The notes: a model not told the origin generated them from the sequence alone. Shown: positions 14,638 through 25,900, numbered from the stretch's first letter. The stretch: 28,228 nucleotides of DNA from DATCRE01 sp964235605 (GCA_964235605.1 CAXSCR010000060.1:1-28228); one strand, 5' to 3'. Made by a program: numbers and translations.

Positions 14638-16139
14638 TCAATACTAAAACTCATATTACCACTTTTTCCATCCATCAGTTGAACGCCCAATGCTTTTAAA
14701 TCATCACGAATTTTATCTGATAGTGCAAAATTTCTATCATTTTTTGCATTTTTACGCATTTCAATAAGCAAGTTTATAACGCCATTTAATAGATCCTGGT
14801 TGTGTTCTTCCTCTTCTTTAAGGCCAAGCACATCCTCCATAAATGAAATGTACGTTCGGCTAAATGTAGTAAACGCGTCGCCATCAAGATGACCCAGCGG
14901 GGTATTTCCAGATTTAATATCATTGATACGGGCAGACATTTCAAAAAGAACGGCTAACGTTTTAGCCGTATTAAAGTCGTCGCTCATATTAGCGTAGCAA
15001 GCTTCTGTAAGTCGTAACATTTCTGCACTTAAATTTTTATCAGGAGAATTGCCTGTTACGGGTTTTAATTTCTTTAAATAGGAGAGGGCGTTAACTAGTT
15101 TCTTATATCCCTTTTCAGCAGCACTTAAGGCTTCGTTTGAAAAGTCAAGGGTGCTAGAGTAATGCGATTGTAGCATAAAAAATCGCACGGGCATTGGGCC
15201 ATAACCTTTTTCTAACAGTGGGTGATTTCCTACAAATAATTCACGAGGTAAAAATGAATTGCCTAGCGACTTACTCATCTTTTGTCCATTGACGGTAAGC
15301 ATGTTTGAATGCAACCAATACTTTACAGGAGATTTTCCAGTAGCACCAACAGCTTGCGCTATTTCGCATTCATGATGTGGGAATTTTAAATCCATTCCGC
15401 CACCGTGTAAATCAAATGTTTCGCCGAGGTATTTTGTACTCATTACGGTGCACTCAATATGCCAACCAGGAAATCCATCACTCCATGGCGAAGGCCACCG
15501 CATTATATGGTAGGGTGAAGCTTTTTTCCATAGGGCAAAATCTACCTTATTCCGTTTTTCATCTTGACTATCCAGCTTACGACCGCTTTCGAGAAGATCT
15601 TCTAACACTCTCCCGGAAAGAATACCATAGTTATTTTTTTCATTGTATTTGGTAACATCGAAGTAGACAGAGCCATTAACTTCATAAGCAAGGCCATTGT
15701 CTATTAGCTTATTTATAATTTGAATTTGTTCAACTATATGTCCTGTAGCCGATGGCTCGATGCTAGGAGGTAAGATGTTGAATTGCCGCATTACTTCATG
15801 GAAGCCTTCCGTATAGTGTTTCACTATCTCCATAGGCTCCAATTGCTCTAACCTTGCCTTTTTAGCGATTTTATCCTCTCCCTCATCCGCATCATTTTCC
15901 AAATGCCCAACATCGGTAATGTTGCGGACATAACGCACTTTATAGCCCAGAAATCTTAAGTACCTTGAAACAAGGTCAAATGTGAGAAACGTGCGTACGT
16001 TGCCTAAGTGTACATCATTATATACGGTAGGGCCACATACATACATGCCTACATAATCGCGGTTTAGGGGTTCAAACACTTCTTTTTGGCCTGTAAGGGA
16101 ATTAGTAAGTTGAATGGGATGCTGTTTATGTTGACTCAT
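14634..16139 (-). CDS. cysS: Cysteinyl-tRNA synthetase
   Basis: A class I synthetase that charges tRNA-Cys. The 501 residues contain the HIGH-type signature HLGN at 44-47 and KMSKS at 287-291. Expected zinc ligands that recognise cysteine are C35 (YVCGPTVY), C230 (WHIECTVM), H255 and E259 (PHHECEIAQ). Its length is a little above the 461 residues of E. coli, through insertions in the middle and C-terminal part. The DALR-like anticodon-binding region follows the KMSKS loop, and the end (NFALSDKIRDDLKALGVQL) is typical. It leads a minus-strand unit with yidD overlapping by ATGA. The tRNA-Cys substrate gene is at 2535-2605 in the same window. Confidence 0.97.
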   Translation of the reverse strand: MSQHKQHPIQLTNSLTGQKEVFEPLNRDYVGMYVCGPTVYNDVHLGNVRTFLTFDLVSRYLRFLGYKVRYVRNITDVGHLENDADEGEDKIAKKARLEQLEPMEIVKHYTEGFHEVMRQFNILPPSIEPSATGHIVEQIQIINKLIDNGLAYEVNGSVYFDVTKYNEKNNYGILSGRVLEDLLESGRKLDSQDEKRNKVDFALWKKASPYHIMRWPSPWSDGFPGWHIECTVMSTKYLGETFDLHGGGMDLKFPHHECEIAQAVGATGKSPVKYWLHSNMLTVNGQKMSKSLGNSFLPRELFVGNHPLLEKGYGPMPVRFFMLQSHYSSTLDFSNEALSAAEKGYKKLVNALSYLKKLKPVTGNSPDKNLSAEMLRLTEACYANMSDDFNTAKTLAVLFEMSARINDIKSGNTPLGHLDGDAFTTFSRTYISFMEDVLGLKEEEEHNQDLLNGVINLLIEMRKNAKNDRNFALSDKIRDDLKALGVQLMDGKSGNMSFSIE

Positions 16140-16301
16140 AGTAAATTGAAAAGGCTGAAATTAGTATGAAATCAGGAATTTCAATATATTAAGATAGATG
16201 TAGAATTATTCATTTACACTCGTTCTATCTACAAATAAATGCCATCTACCACGTTTGAAATTATTTACGTTTAATTTTTTCTTTAATCAAAAGACAAACC
16301 T

Positions 16302-16341
16302 TACCTTCGAAAAAATCTTACATTCCCAAATTATGTTTGGG
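16302..16341 (+). promoter_or_regulatory. Candidate promoter box and leader hairpin of the SusCD locus
   Basis: TACCTTCG (16302-16309) differs from TAnnTTTG at one base. Downstream, CCCAAA (16325-16330) pairs with TTTGGG (16336-16341) around TTATG. Transcription from here would give a leader of about 70 bases before ATG 16382. No clear -33 element was found. Confidence 0.28.
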
Positions 16342-16381
16342 TATGAGGGAATTGCCAATTTAATAACCAAACCAAATTTTT

Positions 16382-17701
16382 ATGAAGAAAAAATTTACAG
16401 CTTGTCTATTCTTCTTCGCAGCATGCTTAGCATTTAGCAGTTGCGAAGATAAGGAACCACCTAATCCTCCGAAATCTACCCTGTCGGTGGATAAAACTAC
16501 TGGGAAGGCTTTTGAAACCGAATTTACATTTACCATTGATCAGGTAAATGCTGACGCTATTGCCTTACTACCATACGGTAAAGAAAACGGATCTTGGGGT
16601 GGCGTTCCTGTAACCTCGTTTACCGGTGGTAAAGCCAGTGTTAAATTTAAGTATCAGCAAGTTGGAACTTTTAATGTTGTGGTTGTTACCAATAATCATA
16701 ATGATAACGGTGACGCCGTCAATACTTATTCTGATCCTATCGTTGTAACGATTTCCAGTGATAAGAATCAGATCACAGCCTTCTACTTTGATAAGATTAG
16801 TGATCCCGCTAATACTGTTATTGATCAGACAGCAAAAACCATAGTGGTTAGAGTACCTTATGAAGCTGATGCTACTACGCCAACTAGTCTTGATAAGTTA
16901 AAAGCACCAACATTCACTTCGGATGCTTTTAGTACAGTAACGGCTAAAGGCAAAGAGCAAAAAAGCGGTGAAACTGTTGTAGACTTTTCAATTCCCGTTG
17001 TTTATACCGTTACAGCGAATGATGGAACAGTGACTAATTATACAGTAACTGTTACGATTGCTGACATTGAGCAAAATACAGATGTGAAAGAAGTAAAAGG
17101 TAAAGAAACCAGCAAATCTGCAAAAGATAAGGTGATACCTGCATACATAAGCAATACAGATAATATTATTGTATTATATGATGTTTATGGAACTACAGCA
17201 GCTCAATTCGATTCAATTGCTTTTGAATATACGCTTGATGGTACCTTTGCTCATGCAATTTTAAGTGGCCAAACTGCGCACTTGAAACAAGGAGAAGTAC
17301 TCAACCTGACCACCTCTAAAACACTAACTGTTTATTCTCAAGATTCAGTTGCTACAAAAGAAACGTGGAAGATTTATGCAGTACAAGCTCCTTTATTAAC
17401 GCTGACTTTTGATGAAAAGGATCCATTAATCACAGGAAAAAATGACAACTTCGATATTGAAATGAAAGTTTTAAAGGAAGGAACTGTCGACACTAAAATG
17501 TATCATACTAAAGGGGTGATTACTTTACCAACTGGCGTAGTATTTCAAAGTGTTACAGTTAATGGTAATCCAATTGATTTGACCGCGGGTGCGAATCTCA
17601 ACTTTGCGACAGACCAAAAATTTGTTATAACGGTTCAGGATAACAGCAATGGTGGAATTATCTACAGTGTTACCTACACAGCTGCTCTGAACGAGTTCTA
17701 A
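16382..17701 (+). CDS. Surface lipoprotein upstream of susC (DUF5018-like)
   Basis: A 439-residue lipoprotein with signal peptide and lipobox ending in AFSSC, the lipidated cysteine being C21. Residues about 30-125 look like a PKD/Ig-like fold (TFTIDQVNADAIALLPYG, VGTFNVVVVTNN). Residues about 130-225 resemble DUF5018, a domain of Bacteroidota surface lipoproteins, with the typical TVTANDGTVTNYTVTV ending. The C-terminal half is further beta-rich. It precedes susC by 21 bases and is surely co-transcribed. Position and domains suggest a surface ligand-binding or accessory protein of the uptake complex, but the ligand is unknown. In many such loci the accessory lipoprotein follows susD; here it comes first. 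Confidence 0.78.
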   Translation: MKKKFTACLFFFAACLAFSSCEDKEPPNPPKSTLSVDKTTGKAFETEFTFTIDQVNADAIALLPYGKENGSWGGVPVTSFTGGKASVKFKYQQVGTFNVVVVTNNHNDNGDAVNTYSDPIVVTISSDKNQITAFYFDKISDPANTVIDQTAKTIVVRVPYEADATTPTSLDKLKAPTFTSDAFSTVTAKGKEQKSGETVVDFSIPVVYTVTANDGTVTNYTVTVTIADIEQNTDVKEVKGKETSKSAKDKVIPAYISNTDNIIVLYDVYGTTAAQFDSIAFEYTLDGTFAHAILSGQTAHLKQGEVLNLTTSKTLTVYSQDSVATKETWKIYAVQAPLLTLTFDEKDPLITGKNDNFDIEMKVLKEGTVDTKMYHTKGVITLPTGVVFQSVTVNGNPIDLTAGANLNFATDQKFVITVQDNSNGGIIYSVTYTAALNEF

Positions 17702-17722
17702 ACCTAACTTCGAAAAAATAAG

Positions 17723-20700
17723 ATGAAAAAATTATATAAAAATTTATTGAGGCTAGTTATCGTTATGGGGGTTATGGCCCTCGGTACGGTATCTTATGCT
17801 CAAATTAGTATTTCAGGTACAGTGTTGGATGACACGAACCAGGCAATTCCAGGAGTAAATATCCTTGAAAAAGGTACGACAAACGGTACAACCACAGACG
17901 CTCAAGGTAAATATGTTATCAACGTTTCCAATGGAGATGCAGTTTTGACGTTTACATTTATTGGCTATGCAACTCAGGATGTTAGTGTTACTAATCGCAC
18001 AGTGATAGATGTTAGTTTAGCAGCAGATGCAACAGCTCTTCAGGAAGTGATCGTAACTGGTTATACCAGTGAAAGAAAAGCGGATATTGTTGCGGCTGTT
18101 TCTACAATCTCAAATAAAAATACTGTTGCCATTCCTGTTTCAAATGTAGAGCAGGCTATTCAAGGCCGTGTAGCTGGCGTTCAGGTTATTACCTCAGGAC
18201 AGCCAGGTGCTACGAGTCAGGTACGTATTCGTGGTTTTGGTGGATTTGCCAATAATGGCCCCTTGTATATTGTGGACGGTGTTCCTACAACCAATGTTGA
18301 CAACCTTAATCCCAATGACATTGAATCAACAACCATTCTTAAAGATGCGGGTGCTGCTTCTATTTATGGTGCACGTGCAGCTGCAGGGGTAATTGTTTAC
18401 ACAACACGTCATGGCAGTAACGATGGTAAAATGCGTGTTACTTATGACATGAGTATGGGTCTGAACTTCCCTGGAAAGGGTATTGACATTCTCGATCCGC
18501 AACAAACAGCCAATAAAACATGGGAAGCTTTCAGAAATAGTGGACAGACTCCTAAGCATCCTCAATATGGTAGCGGTGCAAATCCGGTATTGCCAGACTA
18601 TATTAACGTAGGCGTACAAGATAAAGACGGCAACTGGTCTGCACAAGGTGGAATCATGGAAGGTGATTCAAAAATTGCAGCTGCTACGGCTGCTTACAAT
18701 GTTGATTTTGACAAAGGTGCTATTATACAAGTTGTAAAAGCAAACAAAGCCGGAACTGACTGGTATGGAGAAATGACTCGTGTTGCTCCTGTTCAACGTC
18801 ATTCTATCGGCCTTTCTGGCGGCAATGATAGAAGTCATTACTATATTGGCCTTGGTTACTACAATCAGCAAGGTATTGTAATGAATCAATTTCTGAAACG
18901 TTACACCATGCGCATCAATTCGGAATTTAAGGTTGCTCGCGGTGTACGGATCGGGCAAAATATGCAAATCACATACAGAGACTCTCCACAAATTGGTGAT
19001 CAGCAAAACGAAAACCAGCTAAATTTTGCTTACCGTATGAACCCAATTATTCCGGTTCATGACGAATTCGGAGGATGGGCGGGAACTCAGGCCCCTGGAT
19101 TAAATAACCCAGCTAATCCTGTTGCTAATCTTACCAGACAAGGTTCAGATTACAATAAATCACAGTCATTAGGTTTCTTTGGAAATCTTTATGCGGAAGC
19201 GGATCTTATGAAAAATCTTACTTTCCGGTCTAGCATAGGTGGTACTTATGGAAACTCAAACTTTCAATTCTATACATTCCGCACGTATGAAAATTCAGAA
19301 AACAATGGTGCTTACAGGATAGATGAATCAGCTGGAAACTTTAAAAACTGGGTGTTTACAAACACACTTAGATATGACAAAAAGTTCGGCAATCATTCAT
19401 TGAAATTGTTAGCTGGTTATGAAGCTGTTAAAACTGGTATGGGAAGAGGCATCAGCGGTTATGGTCTGAATCCTTTCACTAATGATCCTAACTATATTAG
19501 TATCTCTAATACACCGACACTTGGCCGTTCAGTTGATAGTGGTGCAGGCACACCTTCAACGTTAGCTTCTATCTTTGGGAAGTTGGATTACAGCCTTAAT
19601 GATAAGTACTATATTAGTGCAACTGTACGTCGCGATGGTTCTTCAAGATTCGGTTCAAACAACAGAACAGGTGTGTTCCCCGCTATAACAGGTGCCTGGA
19701 GAATTTCTAGTGAAGACTTTATGCCAAAAGGTAGTTGGTTGAATGACCTGAAAATTCGTGCTGGTTGGGGTGTAATGGGTAACCAGAATATTATTCCGAC
19801 TAATCAATATACCCTTTATTCAGGAAGCCCAAGTACAGGATATGATATTACTGGGGCCAACGGATCGGTAACCAGTGGTATCAGACAAAATCAGGTTGGA
19901 AACCTTAGTGGTAAATGGGAGAAAAACATCACTACCAATATTGGATTGGATGGAACTTTCATGAATGGAACTTTGGATATTATTGTTGATGTATGGCACA
20001 AGAAAACAACTGAACTTCTATTCACCCCAGAAGTACCAGCAACAGGTGGCGTATATCCCCAAAATCCAACCATTAACATAGCAAGTATGGTTAATAAGGG
20101 AATTGATCTTCAGATCATTAAAAAAGTGAATGTTAATAGTGACCTAAATTTATTAATCGATGCGAACATTTCACCCTATAAAAATGAAATTACTAGCCTC
20201 GCTCAAGGTGTAGATTATTTTGAGGGTGCTGCATTCCGCAATTTGCATTTTGTACGTAACCAAGTTGGGCAACCAATTTCAGCTTTCTATGGTTACAAGA
20301 CGGTTGGTTATTTCAGAGACGCTGATGATGTTCAAGCTTCTGCTAAGCAACCTGGTGCTGCACCAGGTCGTTTTAAATTTGCCGACATTAATGGCGATAA
20401 TATTATTGATCAAAACGATAGAACCTTCATAGGTAACCCGAATCCTAAATTTACCTATGGCTTCAACGTAACTGCTAATTATAAGAACTTTTCATTGGAA
20501 GCGTTTTTGTATGGCAAGTCCGGTAATGACATCGTTAACTTCTCAAAATGGTATACTGATTTTTATCCGTCATTCTCAGGCGCTGCCATCGGAGAACGTG
20601 CGCTTAATTCTTGGACTGCAGAAAATCCCGATGGTGCAAAAACTCCGATCTTTGAAACAGCAGCTAACTTCAGCACTAATGGAGAAGGTAATTCCTGGTA

Positions 20701-20950
20701 TATTGAAAAGGGATCATATGCGCGACTTAAGAACCTCCAATTAAATTATACTGTACCTAGTGCACTACTCGGTCGCTACGGTATTCAAAGGTTGAGGGTA
20801 TATATACAAGCTGTTAATTTATTTACTATTACAAAATATCAAGGAAAAGATCCTGAAGTTGCTTCTAGCGTTGACACAACTTTAGGTGTTGATGTTGGTA
20901 ATTACCCATCGACAAGAATTTATTCTCTTGGTTTAAATCTTGGCTTTTAA
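17723..20950 (+). CDS. SusC/RagA-family TonB-dependent outer-membrane transporter
   Basis: A 1075-residue outer-membrane importer. It shows a signal peptide (about 1-26, cleavage after SYA), a carboxypeptidase-regulatory-like domain (about 28-110, ISGTVLDDTNQAIPGVNILE) and a TonB box-like LQEVIVTGY. The plug domain follows (about 120-230), with the SusC-type signatures VRIRGFGG, PLYIVDGVP and ASIYGARAAAGVI, and then a long barrel ending in YSLGLNLGF. SusC proteins form two-plus-two complexes with SusD lids and take up oligosaccharides or peptides using TonB energy. The susD gene follows after 26 bases. There is no glycan-degrading enzyme or ECF sigma/anti-sigma pair in the window, so neither the substrate nor the regulator can be assigned. 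Confidence 0.96.
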   Translation: MKKLYKNLLRLVIVMGVMALGTVSYAQISISGTVLDDTNQAIPGVNILEKGTTNGTTTDAQGKYVINVSNGDAVLTFTFIGYATQDVSVTNRTVIDVSLAADATALQEVIVTGYTSERKADIVAAVSTISNKNTVAIPVSNVEQAIQGRVAGVQVITSGQPGATSQVRIRGFGGFANNGPLYIVDGVPTTNVDNLNPNDIESTTILKDAGAASIYGARAAAGVIVYTTRHGSNDGKMRVTYDMSMGLNFPGKGIDILDPQQTANKTWEAFRNSGQTPKHPQYGSGANPVLPDYINVGVQDKDGNWSAQGGIMEGDSKIAAATAAYNVDFDKGAIIQVVKANKAGTDWYGEMTRVAPVQRHSIGLSGGNDRSHYYIGLGYYNQQGIVMNQFLKRYTMRINSEFKVARGVRIGQNMQITYRDSPQIGDQQNENQLNFAYRMNPIIPVHDEFGGWAGTQAPGLNNPANPVANLTRQGSDYNKSQSLGFFGNLYAEADLMKNLTFRSSIGGTYGNSNFQFYTFRTYENSENNGAYRIDESAGNFKNWVFTNTLRYDKKFGNHSLKLLAGYEAVKTGMGRGISGYGLNPFTNDPNYISISNTPTLGRSVDSGAGTPSTLASIFGKLDYSLNDKYYISATVRRDGSSRFGSNNRTGVFPAITGAWRISSEDFMPKGSWLNDLKIRAGWGVMGNQNIIPTNQYTLYSGSPSTGYDITGANGSVTSGIRQNQVGNLSGKWEKNITTNIGLDGTFMNGTLDIIVDVWHKKTTELLFTPEVPATGGVYPQNPTINIASMVNKGIDLQIIKKVNVNSDLNLLIDANISPYKNEITSLAQGVDYFEGAAFRNLHFVRNQVGQPISAFYGYKTVGYFRDADDVQASAKQPGAAPGRFKFADINGDNIIDQNDRTFIGNPNPKFTYGFNVTANYKNFSLEAFLYGKSGNDIVNFSKWYTDFYPSFSGAAIGERALNSWTAENPDGAKTPIFETAANFSTNGEGNSWYIEKGSYARLKNLQLNYTVPSALLGRYGIQRLRVYIQAVNLFTITKYQGKDPEVASSVDTTLGVDVGNYPSTRIYSLGLNLGF

Positions 20951-20976
20951 TAGTAAATCATAACTAAATATAAATT

Positions 20977-22827
20977 ATGAAAATAAAATTTAATCTAACT
21001 AAAACGCTCTACTGGCTTGTGCCAGTCTTGGCGATGAGTGTGTACGCATGCAGCGATACCTTTCTTGATCAACCTGCCGCAGGCACATTGAGTGATGAAC
21101 AGATAACTAGTGAAAAAGGGGCTAACCAATTACTTATCGGTGCCTATGCCGCATTGAAAGGCGGTATCACAGGTGGTGACGCATGGTCGGCATCAAATAC
21201 CGGCTGGGTTTTTGGAAGTGTTGCGGGTGGTGATGCCCATAAGGGTTCTGATGCGGGTGATCAATCGGACATCAATTCGATTGTAACGTTTACTGCTAAC
21301 CCTACGAATAGTTATTTTCGGGGCAAATGGATTACAGACTATGAAGGCATAGGACGTTGTAACGCCACCATTAAATTGGTAAATAAGTTAACAGCCGAAC
21401 AAATCAGTGATGCCAGCAAGAAGCGTATTATTGGCGAAGCTCGATTCTTGAGAGGTTTTTATCATTTTGAACTAGTAAAAATGTGGGGCAAGGTTCCTTA
21501 TATAGACGAAACCGTTGATTATAACCTTGGAAATTTTTATGTGTCTAACACCGCCGATATACTTCCAAAGATTATTGAAGATTTTCAAGCAGCTTATAAT
21601 AATCTGGCAGAAAGTGGATTAGAAACAGGTAGAGCTAACAAGTGGGCAGCTGGTGCTTATTTGGCCAAAGCGCATATATTCAATAAAGCTTACAGCATAG
21701 CACTTCCTATCCTAACTGACGTAATAAACAAAGGAATGACGCCAACTGGCGTGAAGTATGGTTTGAATGACACGTTCTACGATAACTATAATGGTCTGAA
21801 CGATAATAATAAAGAATCTGTCTTCGCGTACCAGGCTTCCATTAACGATGGTTCAGGTGCAGGTAATGCCAATCCTGATTTGGTACTTAACTTTCCTTAT
21901 ACAAATGGACCTGGTGGATGCTGCGGTTTCTTTCAGCCTTCATTTGATCTGGTTAACTCATACCGTACAACTGCCGGTGGACTTCCGTTGATAGATGGTT
22001 CGTATAACGTGGGCGCAAATCAAGTTAAAGATGATCAGGGCAAAGCTGCAACAGAGGACGTTGTATTAGATACCGATCCTTTGGATCCACGTCTTGATTG
22101 GACTGCTGGTCGTAAAGGAATTCCTTATTTAGATTGGGGTAATCATGGTGGAAAGTCATGGATTCGTGATCAATCTTACGGTGGCCCTTACTCGCCAAAG
22201 AAGAATGCATTTCCTAAATCAATTCAAGATCAAGTTGCTGATGGTAGTTCATGGACTAAAGGGTATACTTCACTAAACTATCCTTTAATGAGATTTGCAG
22301 ATGTATTATTATTAGCTGCAGAATGTGAAGCCGAGGCTGGGAGTATACCTATGGCACTTGACTATGTTAACAGAATCAGAAATAGAGCTGCTAACCCTGA
22401 TGGATTTGTTGTTATATCTACTAACAAAAAGCAGAAAACCGATTGGGAGGCTTACTTGGATAAATCTGCGGGTCGGAAGCCGGCAGCAAATTATGTTATT
22501 AAGCCATATACCATAGGTGATTTTTCTAATAAAAATGAAGCTTTGAAACGAATTCACTTCGAACGTAAACTTGAATTAGCAATGGAAGGTCATCGCTTCT
22601 TTGATCTGGTTCGCTGGGGTGAAACCACGGCTTCAAATCCTATTGGAAATCCGGTTAACCTACAAGCTTATCTTACCTATGAAGGTACACGTCTTAAAAG
22701 TTATGAAGGCGCTAAGTTCACTGTCGGAAAGAATGAAGTTTATCCAATTCCACAAGGTCAAATCGACTTAATGAATAATGGTTCAAAAGGTGGCGAGCCT
22801 ATCTTGATTCAAAACGCAGGTTATTAA
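20977..22827 (+). CDS. SusD/RagB-family nutrient-binding outer-membrane lipoprotein
   Basis: A 616-residue lipoprotein lid for the SusC channel. The signal peptide ends in SVYAC with lipid cysteine C25, followed by SDTFLDQPAAGTLSDEQI typical of SusD N-termini. TPR-forming helices with ARFLRGFYHFELVKMWGKVP are present, as are the C-terminal LRFADVLLLAAE-like segment (LMRFADVLLLAAECEAEAG), ALDYVNRIRNRA and RIHFERKLELAMEGHRFFDL then VRWG, all family hallmarks. A loop near residue 310 contains GGCCGFF with adjacent cysteines, which may contribute to the binding site or a disulfide. It is the last gene before a strong terminator at 22842-22873. Confidence 0.96.
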   Translation: MKIKFNLTKTLYWLVPVLAMSVYACSDTFLDQPAAGTLSDEQITSEKGANQLLIGAYAALKGGITGGDAWSASNTGWVFGSVAGGDAHKGSDAGDQSDINSIVTFTANPTNSYFRGKWITDYEGIGRCNATIKLVNKLTAEQISDASKKRIIGEARFLRGFYHFELVKMWGKVPYIDETVDYNLGNFYVSNTADILPKIIEDFQAAYNNLAESGLETGRANKWAAGAYLAKAHIFNKAYSIALPILTDVINKGMTPTGVKYGLNDTFYDNYNGLNDNNKESVFAYQASINDGSGAGNANPDLVLNFPYTNGPGGCCGFFQPSFDLVNSYRTTAGGLPLIDGSYNVGANQVKDDQGKAATEDVVLDTDPLDPRLDWTAGRKGIPYLDWGNHGGKSWIRDQSYGGPYSPKKNAFPKSIQDQVADGSSWTKGYTSLNYPLMRFADVLLLAAECEAEAGSIPMALDYVNRIRNRAANPDGFVVISTNKKQKTDWEAYLDKSAGRKPAANYVIKPYTIGDFSNKNEALKRIHFERKLELAMEGHRFFDLVRWGETTASNPIGNPVNLQAYLTYEGTRLKSYEGAKFTVGKNEVYPIPQGQIDLMNNGSKGGEPILIQNAGY

Positions 22828-22841
22828 TTAGTAACCTTATT

Positions 22842-22873
22842 AAAGCGGAGACACTACTGTCTCCGCTTTTTTT
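22842..22873 (+). terminator. Strong terminator between susD and the FG-GAP lipoprotein gene
   Basis: A perfect 12-base-pair stem, AAAGCGGAGACA (22842-22853) with TGTCTCCGCTTT (22858-22869), loop CTAC, is followed by four more T. It ends exactly before an ATG at 22874, so that ATG is unlikely to be the start of the next gene. Confidence 0.9.
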
Positions 22874-22878
22874 ATGCC

Positions 22879-22886
22879 TATTTTTG
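22879..22886 (+). promoter_or_regulatory. Candidate -7 promoter box of the FG-GAP lipoprotein gene
   Basis: TATTTTTG matches TAnnTTTG and lies six bases after the terminator and 20 bases before ATG 22907. It would allow separate expression of the downstream gene. No -33 element with good spacing was seen, since the terminator occupies that region. Confidence 0.35.
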
Positions 22887-22906
22887 TTTGTATGAATGTC
22901 TATGCA

Positions 22907-25900
22907 ATGAGAATTTTTAAGTGTCTAATAATCTTTCTGGTGGTGATACTGTTTATTGGATGCCAAAAAAAGGAGGATAAACTTTTTTCCAGATTACCTT
23001 CAGATGAAACAGGAATAACGTTTTCAAACACGATTGTAGAAAACGACAGCTTTAACATTCTTACACATGAGTACATTTATAATGGTGGAGGTGTAGGTGT
23101 TGCCGATTTTAATAATGACGGCTTATTAGATGTTTTCTTTGCGGGAAACCTAGTACCTAACCAGATCTACTTGAATAAGGGAGATTTTAAATTTGAAGAT
23201 ATAACTGATAAGGCAAATGTGAATAAGCCAGGCAGATGGAATTCTGGAGTAGCTGTAGTGGATATCAATAATGATGGATGGATGGACGTTTATGTGTGCG
23301 CTACCATGAAGGAAGATTCAGCTGATCGTAGAAATATGCTGTTTGTCAATCAAGGCCTCAATCAGGAAGGTATACCCGTATTCATTGACAAAGCAAATGA
23401 TTACAAAATTGATGATGATGGCTATAGCACATCCTCAGCATTCTTTGATTATGATCGGGATGGTGACCTAGATTTATATGTACTGACAAACCAAAGACTT
23501 ACAAAGGTTCCAACGAACTATCGTCCCAAGATTGCTGATGGATCTTCACCTAACAATGATCGGTTGTATAGGAACAATGGTGATGGAACATTCTCCAATG
23601 TCACTAGCGAAGCTGGTATTGTATTAGAGGGATTTGGGTTAGGCCTTTCTATTTCGGATTTCAATCTTGATGGATGGCCTGATATCTATGTTTCAAATGA
23701 TTATTTGTCAAATGACATTCTTTATATGAATAACCAAAATGGAACGTTTTCGAACAAAGCGCCTGTTTTCCTGTGCCATCAAAGTCAATTCTCCATGGGT
23801 AATGATGCAGCAGATATAAATAATGATGGGTTGCCAGATTTAATAACATTGGACATGTTACCGGAAACTAATCTGAGGAAGAAAACGACAATTAGTAATA
23901 AGAGTTATCAGACCTATATCAATAATGAAAAATATGGCTATGAATACCAATACGTAAGAAACATGCTCCATCTAAATGGTGGCCTTGATAAAGGTGTTAA
24001 GTTTTGTGAGATTGGCCAGCTTGCCGGAGTTCACCAGACAGAATGGAGTTGGTCTCCGTTGTTTGCTGATTTTGATAACGATGGAAATAGAGATTTGATT
24101 ATTACAAATGGATTTCCAAAAGATGTAACCGATAAAGATTTTGGAAATTATCGTTCTAACGTGGGCGCCATTGCTACGAATGGCCAACTTAATGACTCTA
24201 TCCCGGTGGTTCTAATTTCTAATTATGTTTTTAAAAATAACGGCGATCTTACCTTTCGAGATGTTACATCAAGTTGGGGCCTTACAGATAAATCCTTTTC
24301 AAATGGAGCGGCATTCGCAGATTTTGACAACGATGGTGATTTAGATTATGTAGTTAACAATATAAATGATCTTGCTTTTCTTTATAAGAATACTTTATAC
24401 TCCGAAGAGAAAAAGAGCACTTTAAATACCTCATATCTCCGCATTAAATTGAAAGGAAGTGATAAGAATAGACAAGGTTTGGGTTGTAAAGTAACACTTC
24501 GCTACAATGGTGTACTCCAATATCATGAACACTCTATTTATCGTGGGTTTCTGTCATCCGTTGATGATGTAATACATTTTGGTTTGGATTCCGTCAAGAG
24601 CATTGACACAGTCTTGGTGCAATGGCCGGATGGCAGAATGCAAAATCTACTTAACGTTAAAGGGAATCAGCTTCTTGTTGTTGATTATAAAAATAGCGCT
24701 GAGATAGATTCAGTAAACACCAAAGTGCCTTCACAGCCTCTCATTCTGGCCAAGGTTAATAGATTGCCACATCTTCATTTAGAAGCCGATAAAATTGATT
24801 TTAATATCCAACGAACACTGCCACATAAATTTTCTCAAGCAGGCCCAGGTGTTTCTGTAGGCGACGTAAATAAGGACGGGCTTGAGGATGTAGTGATAGG
24901 AGGGTCAGTTAATTATCGACATTCTATTTATTTGCAAAAGCCAGATGGCTCATTTAAGATGCAAGGTGATGGTGTGTACGACATAAATAAGAAGGAAGAA
25001 GATTCAGGGTTATTGTTGTTTGATGCTGATAACGATGATGATCTTGATTTGTATATCGTCAGTGGAGGTGTCGAAAGCTTAGTTTCAAGTGTAGATTACC
25101 AGAACAGATTATACCTAAACGATGGAAAAGGAAAATTTAAGCTAGAACCGGAAGCGCTACCTAAAACCATTCAAGGGGGCTCATGTGTACGGGGAGCAGA
25201 TTATGATGGAGACGGTGACGTTGATTTATTTATTGGTGGACGAGTTGTTCCAGGAAGCTATCCCCTTGCCCCAGACAGCTATCTTTTACAAAATGATAAA
25301 GGTCGGTTTTCTGACGTAACAGCAGCCGTATGTTCTGATTTAAGAAAGCCGGGGATGGTGACAGATGCACTTTGGTCAGATTTTGATAATGATGGAAAGG
25401 TGGATTTGATTTTGGCTGGTGAATTTATGTCCATTCAATTCTTTAAAAATGATGGTCATAAATTTAAAAGACTCAACACAACCGGAATTGAAAATAATAT
25501 AGGTTGGTGGAGTAGTTTGACGGCAGGTGATTTTGATCGTGATGGTGATATTGATTATGTCGCCGGAAATCTAGGCCTGAATAACAACTATCAAGTAACA
25601 CCAACACAACCTCTTAAAGTGTATTATAAAGATTTTGATAACAATGGAAGTATAGATCCAGTACTGGCATGCTATGTTAGAGAATCGATGGATGCTCTAG
25701 ATAAGAAGTTGTATCCTATACCCTTCTGGGATGAATTAAATTCTCAGAGCCCCAAGTTTCGAAGGAAATTTTCAAATTTTAAAAAATATGGTAAGGCTAC
25801 CCTTGAAGAAGTTTTAACCACCGAAGATCTTAAGGGAGCTTCTGTTTTAGAAGCGAATACATTGACTTCCAGCTATATTGAAAATCTGGGTCAGGGTAAA

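Noticed and set aside
16255..16437. 60-codon open frame overlapping the start of the lipoprotein gene
   Set aside because: It covers the leader and signal-peptide codons of the gene at 16382 in another frame and resembles no protein.
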